Source: Aliicoccus persicus_A
GTDB taxonomy: Bacteria > Bacillota > Bacilli > Staphylococcales > Salinicoccaceae
Assembly: GCA_020741755.1 (NCBI GenBank)
Contig: DYYI01000042.1
Coordinates: forward strand, 1 to 12,411
Direction of reading: 5' to 3'
Length of the DNA stretch: 12,411 nt
Shown: positions 1 to 7,768 of the stretch, piece after piece
Position numbering within the stretch: position 1 is the stretch's first letter
How the letters are laid out: every line of letters starts with the position of its first letter
Notes under the pieces: model-generated
The model's database searches: none
The model's input: only the letters and a program-made list of their open reading frames with translations
Told to the model about the DNA's origin: nothing
Program-made: the position numbers and the translations under genes

Positions 1-1029
1 TAGCCACTTACCTTCTCGAAAATCATAGGTGGTCTTAGGCTTCACACCATCCTGCAAATATACGAGGAAGGCATCTTTATGTGTATCTTGGTCCCCTTCT
101 TCTGTCATCCAGCGATCGAGCCATTCAATGACCTCTTGAAGGTATCCTATTTGAGGTCCTGGAATGGCCATGTCTGGAAATTCATGCGCCCAAGGTCCAA
201 CAATCCCTTTTTTAGGGACATCGAGATTATTCATTAATCGAAATAGGGCATTTGTATATCCATCTGCCCAACCACTCATGGTCAGGACTGGTATTTTGAT
301 GGCACTGTAATCTTCTCCAATTGAACCGTGTTTCCAATAATTATCTCTGGTTTGATGTGACACCCATTCCTCGATGAACGGGGGTGTATTTTCCATACGG
401 TTGAGCCACATATCATACCATTTTTCTCCCACATACTTTGGAAATGGTGGTCTTGCGTTGTATGCGAACATAGTTGATGCCCACCAAAGCATGTCAGAAG
501 CCATCATTGTACCACCTTTATAATGGACATCATCAGCATATCGATCATCTGTTGAACATAAAGTAATGATTGTTTTCAGTGCAGGTGGTTGCAATGCAGC
601 AAGTTGAAGCCCATTGAAACCGCCCCAAGACTTACCAATCATAGCAACCGAGCCGTTGGACCATTCTTGGTTTTCAATCCAAGAGATTACTTCCAGTGCA
701 TCATCTTGCTCCTGTTTTGGATATTCATCCTCGATTAGCCCTTCAGAATCTCCTGTACCTCTGATATCTACACGGATAGAAGTGTAACCCATGCCAGCAA
801 AATATTTGTGACGTATTTCATCACGAAGGGCAGTGAATTCATCTTTCCTGTATGGAAGATATTCAAGTACAGCGCCCTTTGTCTTTTCAGATGTTTTAGG
901 TTGCCATAGTTTAGCTGATAATTTTATACCGTCTGACATCTCTATCCAACAATGGTTAATAATTTCTACTTCGTACGGAAAGTCTGTTCTTTCTTGAATT
1001 TTAGTATAATCTACGTCGAATACACCCAT
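1..1029 (-). CDS. CocE/NonD family serine hydrolase (X-Pro dipeptidyl-peptidase S15-like), 3' end cut by the window edge
   Basis: This is an alpha/beta hydrolase of the CocE/NonD (peptidase S15) family, which cleaves acyl ester or amide bonds, probably in the cytoplasm because no signal peptide is visible. 343 codons are present with no stop before the left edge; family members usually exceed 500 residues, so the C-terminal jelly-roll domain lies outside. The catalytic triad is legible: nucleophile Ser134 in GKSWGG, Asp256 in GWADGY and His282 in GPWAHE. The oxyanion-side Tyr lies in LEYLPYRKDEF (residues 55-65), and RGTGDSEG (90-97) is a family hallmark. The ATG at 1029 is supported by AGGAGG eight bases upstream, inside the end of the BCCT gene; that gene's stop codon ends at 1030, so the two genes abut and are probably translationally coupled. 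The substrate is unknown. The neighbouring transporter suggests an imported ester or amide, which is inference. Confidence 0.9.
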   Translation of the reverse strand, partial: MGVFDVDYTKIQERTDFPYEVEIINHCWIEMSDGIKLSAKLWQPKTSEKTKGAVLEYLPYRKDEFTALRDEIRHKYFAGMGYTSIRVDIRGTGDSEGLIEDEYPKQEQDDALEVISWIENQEWSNGSVAMIGKSWGGFNGLQLAALQPPALKTIITLCSTDDRYADDVHYKGGTMMASDMLWWASTMFAYNARPPFPKYVGEKWYDMWLNRMENTPPFIEEWVSHQTRDNYWKHGSIGEDYSAIKIPVLTMSGWADGYTNALFRLMNNLDVPKKGIVGPWAHEFPDMAIPGPQIGYLQEVIEWLDRWMTEEGDQDTHKDAFLVYLQDGVKPKTTYDFREGKWL

Positions 1030-2547
1030 TTATTTATCCTCCTCATATATATGATCGTCGTTCTTCAACCATTTCATCAATGAAATGATAAGCAGTATAT
1101 AGATGATGACGACTGGTACCGCAACGACAACGGCTGATGTCTGTACTACATTCAATCCACCAATTAACAGTAATGAAATAGACAACAATGCCATGATGAG
1201 ACCCCAAAGAATTGTATGCCATGTCGGAGGCTCAACACCTTCGTCTACTTTTATTGATGCTGTTGAAGCTAGTATATAAGACGCTGAATCAAGTGATGTT
1301 GCTAGGAAAATGAATCCAAGAATCACGAAGAATAATATCGCAATATAACTCATCGGTAATGTGTCAAGAACATTGATGATTGTCTCAGCATCACCAAATT
1401 CTGCCATACTACCTAGGACATCGAGTTCTCCTGTCTGTTGAAGATTCATCGTATATCCACCGAAAATTCCGAAATATAGCCAACTACCGATAGATCCCCA
1501 ACCAAGGATGTGGAGTATCGTGCTCTTCAAAGTACGCCCTTTGGAAATACGAGCAATGAAGAGCCCCATGAACAGTGCAGTAGCAGCGAACCATGCCCAA
1601 TAGAAGACTGTCCAAGATTGTGGAAATCCACCGCCGCCAATCGGGTCAGTATAGAAACTCATTCTCAGAAAATTCTGCGCCATGATGCCAAAGCTGTCTG
1701 TAAAGTAAGTTAATATGAAACTGGTTGGACCTACGATAATGACGAATAGGGCTAATATAAGTGCAAGGTATACGTTGATGTTACTGAGCTTGCGTATACC
1801 TTTATCAAGACCTAGAGACGCACTTGTAATATATATGACCGACCAGATTAGCATTATAATGATGCTTAGTGCAATTGACTGTTCCACACCTAGAAGATGG
1901 CCAATTCCAGCGGAAACCATCGGTACTCCCAGTCCCAGTGATGTACCAAGACCACCGACAAGACTCCATATGACAAGTATATCGATGACCTTTCCGATGA
2001 TACCATCTGAATGTTTACCAAGCGCACCTCTTACAGATTGACTGACTTTAAGTGATTTGTTCTTTTTATTAAAAAAGGAATATGCAATGACAATGGTCGG
2101 GAAAGCGTAAATACACCATGCAGAAATACCCCAATGGAACATTCCATATGCAACAGACCACTCTGCTGCAGTTTCACTGCCAGATTCAAAGCCAAATGGC
2201 GGTCCTTGGAAGTAGTACATCGGTTCAATAATCGACCAGAACATGATACTGGTACCCATACCTGCACAGAATAGCATCGCTCCATAACTAAAATTTCCAA
2301 ATCTAGGCTTTCCCTCTCCGAGTTTTACTCTTCCATACTTTCCAAAAGCAAGCCATATAAGCAAGACAAAAAGACCGAATGTCATAAATTGGAATATCCA
2401 ATCCATTCTTGAGTTGATTCCAGACAAGATATTGTTTAAGAACGGTTCAGCAGATGACTGGAAGATGATTAAAAGTAGCGTAAGTAGCAATAGTACTATA
2501 ATAGATGGCCAAAAAATTAAATGATCTAACTTTGCTTTTTCTTTCAT
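1030..2547 (-). CDS. BCCT-family (betaine/carnitine/choline) transporter, probably atypical substrate
   Basis: This is a secondary transporter of the BCCT family with about 12 membrane helices. The start is placed at 2547 (505 aa): GGAGGG lies six bases upstream of this ATG, whereas the longer reading from 2601 (523 aa) has no ribosome binding site and begins with a charged, non-membrane stretch. Family signatures are the TM4 GMGTS motif (residues 96-100), the EPMYYFQGPPFG segment that follows, and the TM8 SWTVFYWAWF motif (311-320) followed by GLFIARISKGRT. By recalled comparison with BetP, the aromatic box keeps two Trp but has Phe at the third position and Thr where BetP has Trp377. The Gly that ends the TM4 motif in the Na+-coupled BetP is Ser here. 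The ligand may therefore not be glycine betaine, and Na+ coupling is uncertain. It forms a two-gene unit with the downstream hydrolase. Family assignment is firm; substrate is not. Confidence 0.93.
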   Translation of the reverse strand: MKEKAKLDHLIFWPSIIVLLLLTLLLIIFQSSAEPFLNNILSGINSRMDWIFQFMTFGLFVLLIWLAFGKYGRVKLGEGKPRFGNFSYGAMLFCAGMGTSIMFWSIIEPMYYFQGPPFGFESGSETAAEWSVAYGMFHWGISAWCIYAFPTIVIAYSFFNKKNKSLKVSQSVRGALGKHSDGIIGKVIDILVIWSLVGGLGTSLGLGVPMVSAGIGHLLGVEQSIALSIIIMLIWSVIYITSASLGLDKGIRKLSNINVYLALILALFVIIVGPTSFILTYFTDSFGIMAQNFLRMSFYTDPIGGGGFPQSWTVFYWAWFAATALFMGLFIARISKGRTLKSTILHILGWGSIGSWLYFGIFGGYTMNLQQTGELDVLGSMAEFGDAETIINVLDTLPMSYIAILFFVILGFIFLATSLDSASYILASTASIKVDEGVEPPTWHTILWGLIMALLSISLLLIGGLNVVQTSAVVVAVPVVIIYILLIISLMKWLKNDDHIYEEDK

Positions 2548-2612
2548 TAAATCCCTCCGTAAATTATCTTGATTAATTTTCAGAAATGATAATTTCATCA
2601 TTTTCTAGCACG

Positions 2613-2640
2613 AGTATATTATGTAAAAAACTTAACATAA
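2613..2640 (-). promoter_or_regulatory. Candidate promoter with overlapping palindrome upstream of the BCCT gene
   Basis: On the minus strand a TATACT box (2618-2613) lies about 66 bp before the BCCT start codon. Immediately upstream is a 22-bp imperfect palindrome (2619-2640) with perfect 6-bp arms TTATGT/ACATAA around a 10-bp centre. It occupies the space where the -35 region would sit. No convincing -35 hexamer is present, which fits an activator-dependent or operator-controlled promoter. This is assigned by pattern only. Confidence 0.3.
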
Positions 2641-2796
2641 ACATTAATTTAAGGAAAGGTAATGTGATATTTAAAATGCCTTTACGTTTTTCAATACTTC
2701 AAGAGTCTAGATATTATATAGGAGCATAAGGAAATCTGTGAAGGTATTGTTGATAGGCTGATTGAAGGAGAAACAAAGCTAGAGACCTAGAATTAC

Positions 2797-3236
2797 AATA
2801 TAAACCTTTCCTCTTACTCATTCATCAGTCAACCTTTGATAAGTCATTATGCGGCCTCTCAAGCGAAGGTACTTGGTTTAGGTAAAACAATGGCAGCTAA
2901 AGGATCGGAGCGTGGTATTACGATAAATTTGTTGGCGTTTGGTGCTTTCACAGCATTGTTTGGAAGTATGGAAGACGAAGAAGGAAGCGTCAGGGAGAAC
3001 GAATTGGAGCTGAACTGGTTTCACCTGCTGTTTTGTGGTTATCTCACAAAGATAATCAATATAATGGTAAAATTTTCGAAGTGGCAGCAGGAAGAGTCGC
3101 TGAGAACTTCTTTGGTTCTAACTAAGGCTACTGGGATAAAGATCTTACAGTAGAAAAATTATTTGAAAATGAAGAAGCTATTCTAAATCAAGATGGTTAT
3201 AAGAGTTTAGAAAATACTGTTGATTTATCGAAATGA
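2797..3236 (+). pseudogene. Decayed short-chain dehydrogenase/reductase (HSD17B4-like SDR)
   Basis: A relic of an SDR oxidoreductase, most like the type found in bacterial relatives of peroxisomal multifunctional enzyme 2. In one frame the beta5 INLSS segment (about 2800) is followed by HYAASQAK (2845-2868) and then AAKGSERGITIN (2899-2934), which is the core SDR block. The catalytic YxxxK lysine has become Gln. Between about 2960 and 2990 the similarity jumps frame and continues as SPAVLWLSHKDNQYNGKIFE, then AAGRVAENFFGSN. It meets a TAA stop near 3122 and resumes in frame as GYWDKDLTVEKLF up to a TGA at 3234-3236. The N-terminal nucleotide-binding half is absent, with a TAG at 2788-2790 just before the recognisable part. 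The 105-codon open frame at 2836-3153 is therefore an accidental reading of a dead gene: its last third is out of frame. No ribosome binding site precedes it. Confidence 0.75.
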
Positions 3237-3390
3237 ATGACTGAATATAACACGGGCTGGTAGCATATATACGAAGATACCAGGGTTTGAAAATTATATT
3301 TAAAGTCGTTAGAGTACATTGATTTAGAAGGATTATTCTGAAAACTCAAATTGACTTTCAATCAAATTGTTAAACGTTCGCATCGAAAAA
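3237..3390. other. Noncoding gap after the SDR relic
   Basis: Both strands are broken by stops, and I recognised no promoter, repeat or protein similarity here. Confidence 0.4.
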
Positions 3391-3410
3391 TGATAAGCCG
3401 AAGCTTATCA
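3391..3410 (-). terminator. UUCG-capped intrinsic terminator-like hairpin (minus strand)
   Basis: A perfect 8-bp stem TGATAAGC/GCTTATCA encloses a 4-base loop. Read on the minus strand the loop is C(UUCG)G, an unusually stable tetraloop, and the hairpin is followed by TTTTT (3390-3386). It lies 240 bp beyond the BrnQ stop, past that operon's own terminator at 3621-3644, so it would end a separate minus-strand transcript or act as a back-up terminator. Confidence 0.5.
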
Positions 3411-3600
3411 CAAGTAATGCATTTAACGACAAGTTATAGAAATAATCAAGGCGCGGGTTGTATTTTTCAAAACGCTACGTTGAAAAATCTCCACCCTTTA
3501 CCCCTTTGATGATTCATATTTTTCACGTTGTCGAATAGTAGCCGAAAGCTACACTAAGCAAGTCAAAAATTTATCCCTATCGCCTTAAAATTTTACCGGG
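3391..3600 (-). ncRNA. Candidate structured noncoding region
   Basis: This 210-bp stretch has no sustained reading frame but carries three inverted repeats in a row. They are GTAGC/GCTAC around CGAAA (about 3537-3551), ATTTTTCAA/TTGAAAAAT with a 9-base loop (3462-3488), and the UUCG hairpin with T-tract at 3391-3410. On the minus strand this order resembles a small RNA ending in an intrinsic terminator. A TTGACT lies near 3570 on that strand, but no convincing -10 is correctly spaced from it. It could instead be an end fragment of a lost mobile element. I did not recognise it as a named RNA family. Confidence 0.22.
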
Positions 3601-3620
3601 AAAAACCACTGAATAAAAAA

Positions 3621-3644
3621 GATACGAGATTAATCTCTCGTATC
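3621..3644 (-). terminator. Intrinsic terminator of the oxidase-brnQ operon
   Basis: A 9-bp perfect stem GATACGAGA/TCTCGTATC with a 6-base loop starts 8 bp past the BrnQ stop codon. On the minus strand it is followed by TTTTTTATTC, a good U-tract. On the plus strand the tail TTATTTCTTATT is weaker, so any bidirectional action would be modest. Confidence 0.85.
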
Positions 3645-3651
3645 TTATTTC

Positions 3652-5004
3652 TTATTCTGTAACTTTCTGACCGGCATTGTTAATCAGATTACTGGTTTCT
3701 TTTTTAACTTTTGCTATGACGAGCCCAACTATGAATCCAATAATTCCGGTAATAATCCAGCCAGCCCCGTTTGCAAAGAGCGGAATAAAGCTGAAAGTAT
3801 CGTTAATAGCGTCAGGCGCAATGCCCGCATCTTTCAGTGCATCCAGTATTGCAACGATGCCGACACCAATGATTGTGCCGACGTAAACTGACTGATGTCC
3901 GTTGAACATGTTATTCGCAAATATTAAAGCAATCAGTGCAATGGCCAGTGGATATAGTAAGAGCAGTACAGGTGATGCCATAGTTAAAATAGTATTCAAA
4001 CCGAAGTTTGTAAAAATCAAGCTGAGAATCGCAAAGACTATAATCCATTTTTTATAAGATAATGATGATTGAATTCGTTCGAAATACTCAGATACAGCTC
4101 CTAGGCACGCAACATTAGTCGTAATACCTGTAAGCAGTATAACCAGTCCGATCATATAAATTCCAACAGGTCCAAGAAGGAACTCAGAGCTCTGTGCAAG
4201 TATTTCCCCCCCGTTTTCCTTAAAGCCGATTGCATCGACACTCGTCGCACCAATCCATGCCATCGATACCTGCAATGCAACCAATCCGGCTGTAGTAATC
4301 AGCCCTGCTTTAATGAAAATTTTTGATATTTCCTTTTCGGATTTAATACCATATCCTTTAATCGATTTAATGAATATACCTCCAAAGACAAAGGCCGCAA
4401 GTACATCCATTGTCAGGTATCCTTGAGTAAAGCCTTTTAAGAAGACACCGTTCATATACTCTTCCTGTGGTTCACCAATTTCTCCCATTGGATTAACAAT
4501 CGATGTAACTACCAGAACAAGTAGTAAAATGCTAAACACCGGAGCAATCATCTTGCCTAAGCGGTCTACAAACTTTGTCGTGTTCCAAGATAACAGTATT
4601 GTCAGTCCGATGAATATCACCGAAAAGATAAATAAGTACAGCGACGTATTATCGGAGCCGACAACCGGTTTAATTGCAATTTCGTATACGACAGAAGTCG
4701 TTCTTGGAATGACATAGAATGGTCCAAGTGCTAGAAACAGTAAAATTGAAAATACCACAGCAAACTTCGGATGAACTCTGCTCGCCAGTTTTTCTACTGT
4801 ACCTCCGCCTCTTGTCAGTGCCATGATAGCAAGTAGTACAAGACCCACACCCGTGATTAGGAAGCCTCCCATTGCTACCCATATGTTTGTTCCTGCTTGC
4901 TGCCCAACTATTGGTGCAAAAATTACGTTTCCTGCTCCTAAAAACATAGCGAATAACATAAGACCAATGATTAATATTTTTGAAAATGGTAGTTTATCGT
5001 TCAT
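3652..5004 (-). CDS. brnQ: Branched-chain amino acid transport system II carrier protein (BrnQ/LIVCS family)
   Basis: This is a cation-coupled amino acid carrier of the LIVCS family. The 450-residue length is typical and about 12 hydrophobic helices span the chain. The N-terminal LMLFAMFLGAGNVIFAPIVG segment (residues 15-34) is the family hallmark, followed by GQQAG. The start at 5004 is supported by AAGGGGG about nine bases upstream. It is the last gene of the operon, 38 bp after the FAD oxidase gene, and is followed at once by a terminator. Family members carry leucine, isoleucine or valine, and some relatives carry proline. Location in an amino-acid-oxidising operon suggests it imports the substrate of that enzyme, which need not be a branched-chain amino acid. 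The family call is firm; transported substrate is inference. Confidence 0.92.
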   Translation of the reverse strand: MNDKLPFSKILIIGLMLFAMFLGAGNVIFAPIVGQQAGTNIWVAMGGFLITGVGLVLLAIMALTRGGGTVEKLASRVHPKFAVVFSILLFLALGPFYVIPRTTSVVYEIAIKPVVGSDNTSLYLFIFSVIFIGLTILLSWNTTKFVDRLGKMIAPVFSILLLVLVVTSIVNPMGEIGEPQEEYMNGVFLKGFTQGYLTMDVLAAFVFGGIFIKSIKGYGIKSEKEISKIFIKAGLITTAGLVALQVSMAWIGATSVDAIGFKENGGEILAQSSEFLLGPVGIYMIGLVILLTGITTNVACLGAVSEYFERIQSSLSYKKWIIVFAILSLIFTNFGLNTILTMASPVLLLLYPLAIALIALIFANNMFNGHQSVYVGTIIGVGIVAILDALKDAGIAPDAINDTFSFIPLFANGAGWIITGIIGFIVGLVIAKVKKETSNLINNAGQKVTE

Positions 5005-5042
5005 ATATTAAATCCCCCTTGGATTATTTGAGTTATGAAATA

Positions 5043-6209
5043 TTAAGCATTAAAACGTTCAAAGCGTAGCGGCTCAACCGGTACAGTCGTTTCTGTACTG
5101 TTAATCATTTCTGCAATAAGTTTGCCTGTTACCGCGGCTAAACTGATTCCGTCCCCTTCGTGACCAGCTGCAATATAAAAACCGGGTACTTTTTCTACAT
5201 GTGATATAAAAGGCAAGTGGTCTTCTGTCCACGGACGAAGCCCTGCATATGCTCTGATGACAGTCATGTCATCAATCTTTGGAAAGAATCTTACAGCCCT
5301 TTTGGCAATGTGTTTTACGACATCGTGACTGACTTTCGTATCGTATCCTAAAAACTGACGGCTGCTTCCGACGAGGAAGTTCTGACTTTCAGTCGGCTCC
5401 ATAACGAGCGCAACACCGTACTTTTCAGTTACAGGATCAACCTGACGTTCCCCACCGAACTTGGAAATCAGATAGCCAAACTCCATAATGTTTCTCGAGG
5501 CGACTTGCTGCTGTCTGGAAGCGACTAGAACATGTCCTTTACGCGGTTTAATCGGAATGTCGAGCCCGAGCATATTACAGATAAACGGTGCCCAGGCGCC
5601 GCATGCATTGACAACTTTGTTCGCTGTGTATATGTTGTTCGATGTTTCGATATTAAACGTGCCGTCCGGATTTTTATGGAGATTTGTCACTTCAGTATGC
5701 GTATGTATTTTTGCACCATACTGTTTTGCTTTATCCACCATCGAAAAAGTCAGCAGATACGGATTGACGATGGAGTCGGTGCTGCACTCCAGACCACCGT
5801 ATAGATTATCTGCAAGATATGGTGATTCATTGCGTAAATCTTCACGATTCAGCATTTTGAAGTCGAGACCCGCTTGTTGCTGCTGGTTGACCCAACGCTC
5901 TGCAGCTTCAAGCTCCACTTCATTTTCGCAGACCAGGACGCTGCCGGGGCTACGATATTCAAATGGGATATCGAGTTCACTACTCAATTCCTTAACCAGT
6001 TTCTGACTTTCAAAAGACATCTTGCTGTCGAATCCAGGATCTTTGTCTACTGCTAAAATATCGCCGTCACACTTTGAAGAGGTACCGCTTGCGATATCTC
6101 CTTTTTCAAGTAGAGTAATATCCAAACCGCTTTTTGAGCCGTAGTAAGCAATGGCGGCACCAATTATACCACCACCGATAACCACAACGTCACAGTGTGT
6201 TTTTATCAT
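5043..6209 (-). CDS. FAD-dependent amine/amino acid oxidase (DAO family, HcnC/DadA/D-hydroxyproline dehydrogenase catalytic subunit-like)
   Basis: This is the probable substrate-oxidising subunit of a flavin/iron-sulfur dehydrogenase. It has 388 residues, normal for the DAO superfamily. The dinucleotide fold is at the N-terminus (VVIGGGIIGAAIAYY, residues 9-23), with the ribose-binding Glu35 in LLEKGDIASGTS. A C-terminal FAD-binding GHEGDGISLAAVTGKLIAE (about 349-367) is preceded by RAYAGLRPWTEDHLPF, the characteristic substrate-side block. Relatives oxidise glycine (HcnC), opines, D-amino acids, sarcosine or D-hydroxyproline. The start at 6209 is preceded by a GGGGGG-type ribosome binding site. 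It sits 25 bp after the HcnB-like gene and 38 bp before brnQ, so the five genes form one transcription unit. Substrate cannot be decided from these motifs. Confidence 0.9.
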   Translation of the reverse strand: MIKTHCDVVVIGGGIIGAAIAYYGSKSGLDITLLEKGDIASGTSSKCDGDILAVDKDPGFDSKMSFESQKLVKELSSELDIPFEYRSPGSVLVCENEVELEAAERWVNQQQQAGLDFKMLNREDLRNESPYLADNLYGGLECSTDSIVNPYLLTFSMVDKAKQYGAKIHTHTEVTNLHKNPDGTFNIETSNNIYTANKVVNACGAWAPFICNMLGLDIPIKPRKGHVLVASRQQQVASRNIMEFGYLISKFGGERQVDPVTEKYGVALVMEPTESQNFLVGSSRQFLGYDTKVSHDVVKHIAKRAVRFFPKIDDMTVIRAYAGLRPWTEDHLPFISHVEKVPGFYIAAGHEGDGISLAAVTGKLIAEMINSTETTVPVEPLRFERFNA

Positions 6210-6234
6210 AGTGTTTCCCCCCTATATAGATGAT

Positions 6235-7446
6235 TTACTCATTTGTCAGCTGATAATGATGCCACTGTTTTTTTAACTTCTCTCTGCCGGCATTAATATT
6301 AGGATGGAACTGTATGTATGCATTCGCTCTGATATTTGCCGTTTCGCTAACTGAATTTTGAATCTCTTTTTCAATATCCAGACCGGTAGAATCAGCGACC
6401 ATCGACAATCCTGCTGTTTTGCCCTGTGCAGCAGCAACTTTAGCACCTTCGATACCTGTAATGTTACCTGCAACATAAAGTCCTGGAAGTGGTGTTTTCA
6501 TATTTTCATTGTGTAACGGAATATATCCGCCGAGTTCCTCAACAAGATAAAATGGACATCCCGCTACACCAGCCAATTCTGTTAATGGATACAGACCGCC
6601 AGCGATACAGACAAAATCTAATGCTATCCTTTTTTCACTGCCCCGTATGACTTCACCGTTTGCATTAATAGAAGCGAGCTTAACGCCCTCAACTTGTCCG
6701 TCACCATAAATTTCAGTAACAGCTTTGCGTAACTGGATTGGAATATCCCACATCTTTACACCATTTTTCGGATAAAATTTCACACCTATATTCTGCATGA
6801 AATTATTTTTCATTAACTTACTACCGTATTTTACAAGCATTGATGGTGCCATATGAGAAACGTGGAGCAATGACTTAATGACTTCTTTTGGATCACCGGC
6901 ATCTTTCGTTATCATATTTTTTTCGGGCAATGTTAATGCAGCAACTTCTACATCCGCCATCTTCAATTCCATAGCAATCGCAGCGGATAATACATTTACA
7001 CCGATAATAATCCCGCGGTTACCGGGTTTCACACGATTGACGTTCGTCATAACCTGGGCGGCACCGACAGACATTACGCCAGGTAATGTCCAGCCGGGAA
7101 CAGCGATTGGTGATTCAGATGCACCTGTAGCAAGTAGCAGTCTTTTAGTTTGGAATGTACCATTTTCAGTATATACCGTCCATAAACTATTGTTATTTTC
7201 GATATCGTTTACCGGTGTACTTAACAACATTTCTGCATCATTATTAGTGGCCTTTTCAAAGAGCTTTTTCGATTCTTCAATGCCATTCCACCAGCTGCCT
7301 CCTGGTTCTTCGTACAATTGGCCGAGTAGCCTACCACCAGCTTTCATATATTCATCAATCACTAAAACTTTCATGCCATGTCCAGCACAAGTCGAAGCAG
7401 CCTCGAGTCCCGCAGGGCCTGCTCCTATGATGATACAATCATACAT
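6235..7446 (-). CDS. FAD/NAD(P)-binding oxidoreductase subunit (HcnB / opine oxidase subunit A-like), lacking the usual C-terminal [2Fe-2S] domain
   Basis: This is the electron-transferring flavoprotein subunit of an HcnABC-like dehydrogenase (403 aa). The N-terminal FAD motif is IIGAGPAGLEAA (residues 6-17), an ATGASE block lies at 106-111, and a second, degenerate nucleotide-binding stretch is GIIIGVNVLSAAIA (145-158), where most relatives have a GSGP-like turn. The C-terminal FAD segment is GLYVAGNITGIEGAKVAAAQ, with Asn where the motif normally has Asp. Family members usually have about 460 residues and end in a BFD-like [2Fe-2S] domain. This protein stops short and has only Cys4 and Cys20, neither in a cluster motif. 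The missing domain is supplied by the separate first gene of the operon. The start at 7446 has GTGAGGG six bases upstream, and the preceding gene ends two bases before. Confidence 0.88.
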   Translation of the reverse strand: MYDCIIIGAGPAGLEAASTCAGHGMKVLVIDEYMKAGGRLLGQLYEEPGGSWWNGIEESKKLFEKATNNDAEMLLSTPVNDIENNNSLWTVYTENGTFQTKRLLLATGASESPIAVPGWTLPGVMSVGAAQVMTNVNRVKPGNRGIIIGVNVLSAAIAMELKMADVEVAALTLPEKNMITKDAGDPKEVIKSLLHVSHMAPSMLVKYGSKLMKNNFMQNIGVKFYPKNGVKMWDIPIQLRKAVTEIYGDGQVEGVKLASINANGEVIRGSEKRIALDFVCIAGGLYPLTELAGVAGCPFYLVEELGGYIPLHNENMKTPLPGLYVAGNITGIEGAKVAAAQGKTAGLSMVADSTGLDIEKEIQNSVSETANIRANAYIQFHPNINAGREKLKKQWHHYQLTNE

Positions 7447-7448
7447 AA

Positions 7449-7766
7449 TTAACCCTCACTTTCCGGAATAATTTTGCCGCTCTCAACGACCATGTCTTCT
7501 TCAACACATGTTAAACAGGCTCTGACTCCTGATTTTCCGTTTACAGTTACTCTGCATTCAAAGCAGTGTCCGATGTTGCAATATATCCCTCTAGGATTGC
7601 CGCTTTTTTCATGAAGACGAATTGTTCTAACGTCATTTGCAAGCAAAGCGGCAGCCAGTGATTCATTTTCGATTGCCTGATATGTAACGTCGTCAAATTG
7701 AAAATTAACGTACTTACTGCTCTCTAGTTTACCGAGTACTGGATGCTCTGTAATTCTTTCTACCAT
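7449..7766 (-). CDS. (2Fe-2S)-binding small subunit (HcnA / opine oxidase small subunit-like)
   Basis: A 105-residue ferredoxin-fold protein of the kind that pairs with HcnB/HcnC-like subunits. The cluster ligands are in GIYCNIGHCFECRVTV and VRACLT: Cys63, Cys68, Cys71 and Cys84, the C-x4-C-x2-C-x12-C arrangement of this family, with an extra Cys87. The early NFQFDDVTYQAIENESLAAALL matches the beta-grasp start of the fold. Its AGGAGG ribosome binding site is embedded in the last codons of the upstream gene (Leu-Gly-Gly-Glu) and the two genes are only 2 bp apart, which argues for coupled translation and equal stoichiometry. It probably passes electrons between the two flavin subunits and the acceptor. 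Confidence 0.88.
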   Translation of the reverse strand: MVERITEHPVLGKLESSKYVNFQFDDVTYQAIENESLAAALLANDVRTIRLHEKSGNPRGIYCNIGHCFECRVTVNGKSGVRACLTCVEEDMVVESGKIIPESEG

Positions 7767-7768
7767 TA

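Noticed and set aside
2031..2300. Minus-strand 89-codon frame inside the BCCT gene
   Set aside because: It lies wholly within the transporter gene in another frame and has no ribosome binding site.
2700..2790. Short coding-like run (EICEGIVDRLIEGETKLE) before the SDR relic
   Set aside because: It is in the same frame but does not match SDR N-terminal motifs and ends in a stop; too short to assign.
3481..3510. C-rich plus-strand stretch (CTCCACCC...ACCCCTTTG) resembling the C-rich loops of the RsaE/RoxS small RNA
   Set aside because: No plus-strand promoter or nearby terminator accompanies it, and the likeness is short and from memory. The better terminator in this block is on the minus strand.
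3237..3620. Possible insertion sequence remnant
   Set aside because: No transposase motif, target duplication or matched terminal repeats were found within the window.
5488..6006. 172-codon plus-strand frame opposite the FAD oxidase
   Set aside because: It is antisense to a gene with clear conserved motifs, and its composition follows from the opposite strand's codons.
6878..7471. 197-codon plus-strand frame opposite the HcnB-like gene
   Set aside because: It is an antisense shadow; no motif or ribosome binding site was seen.
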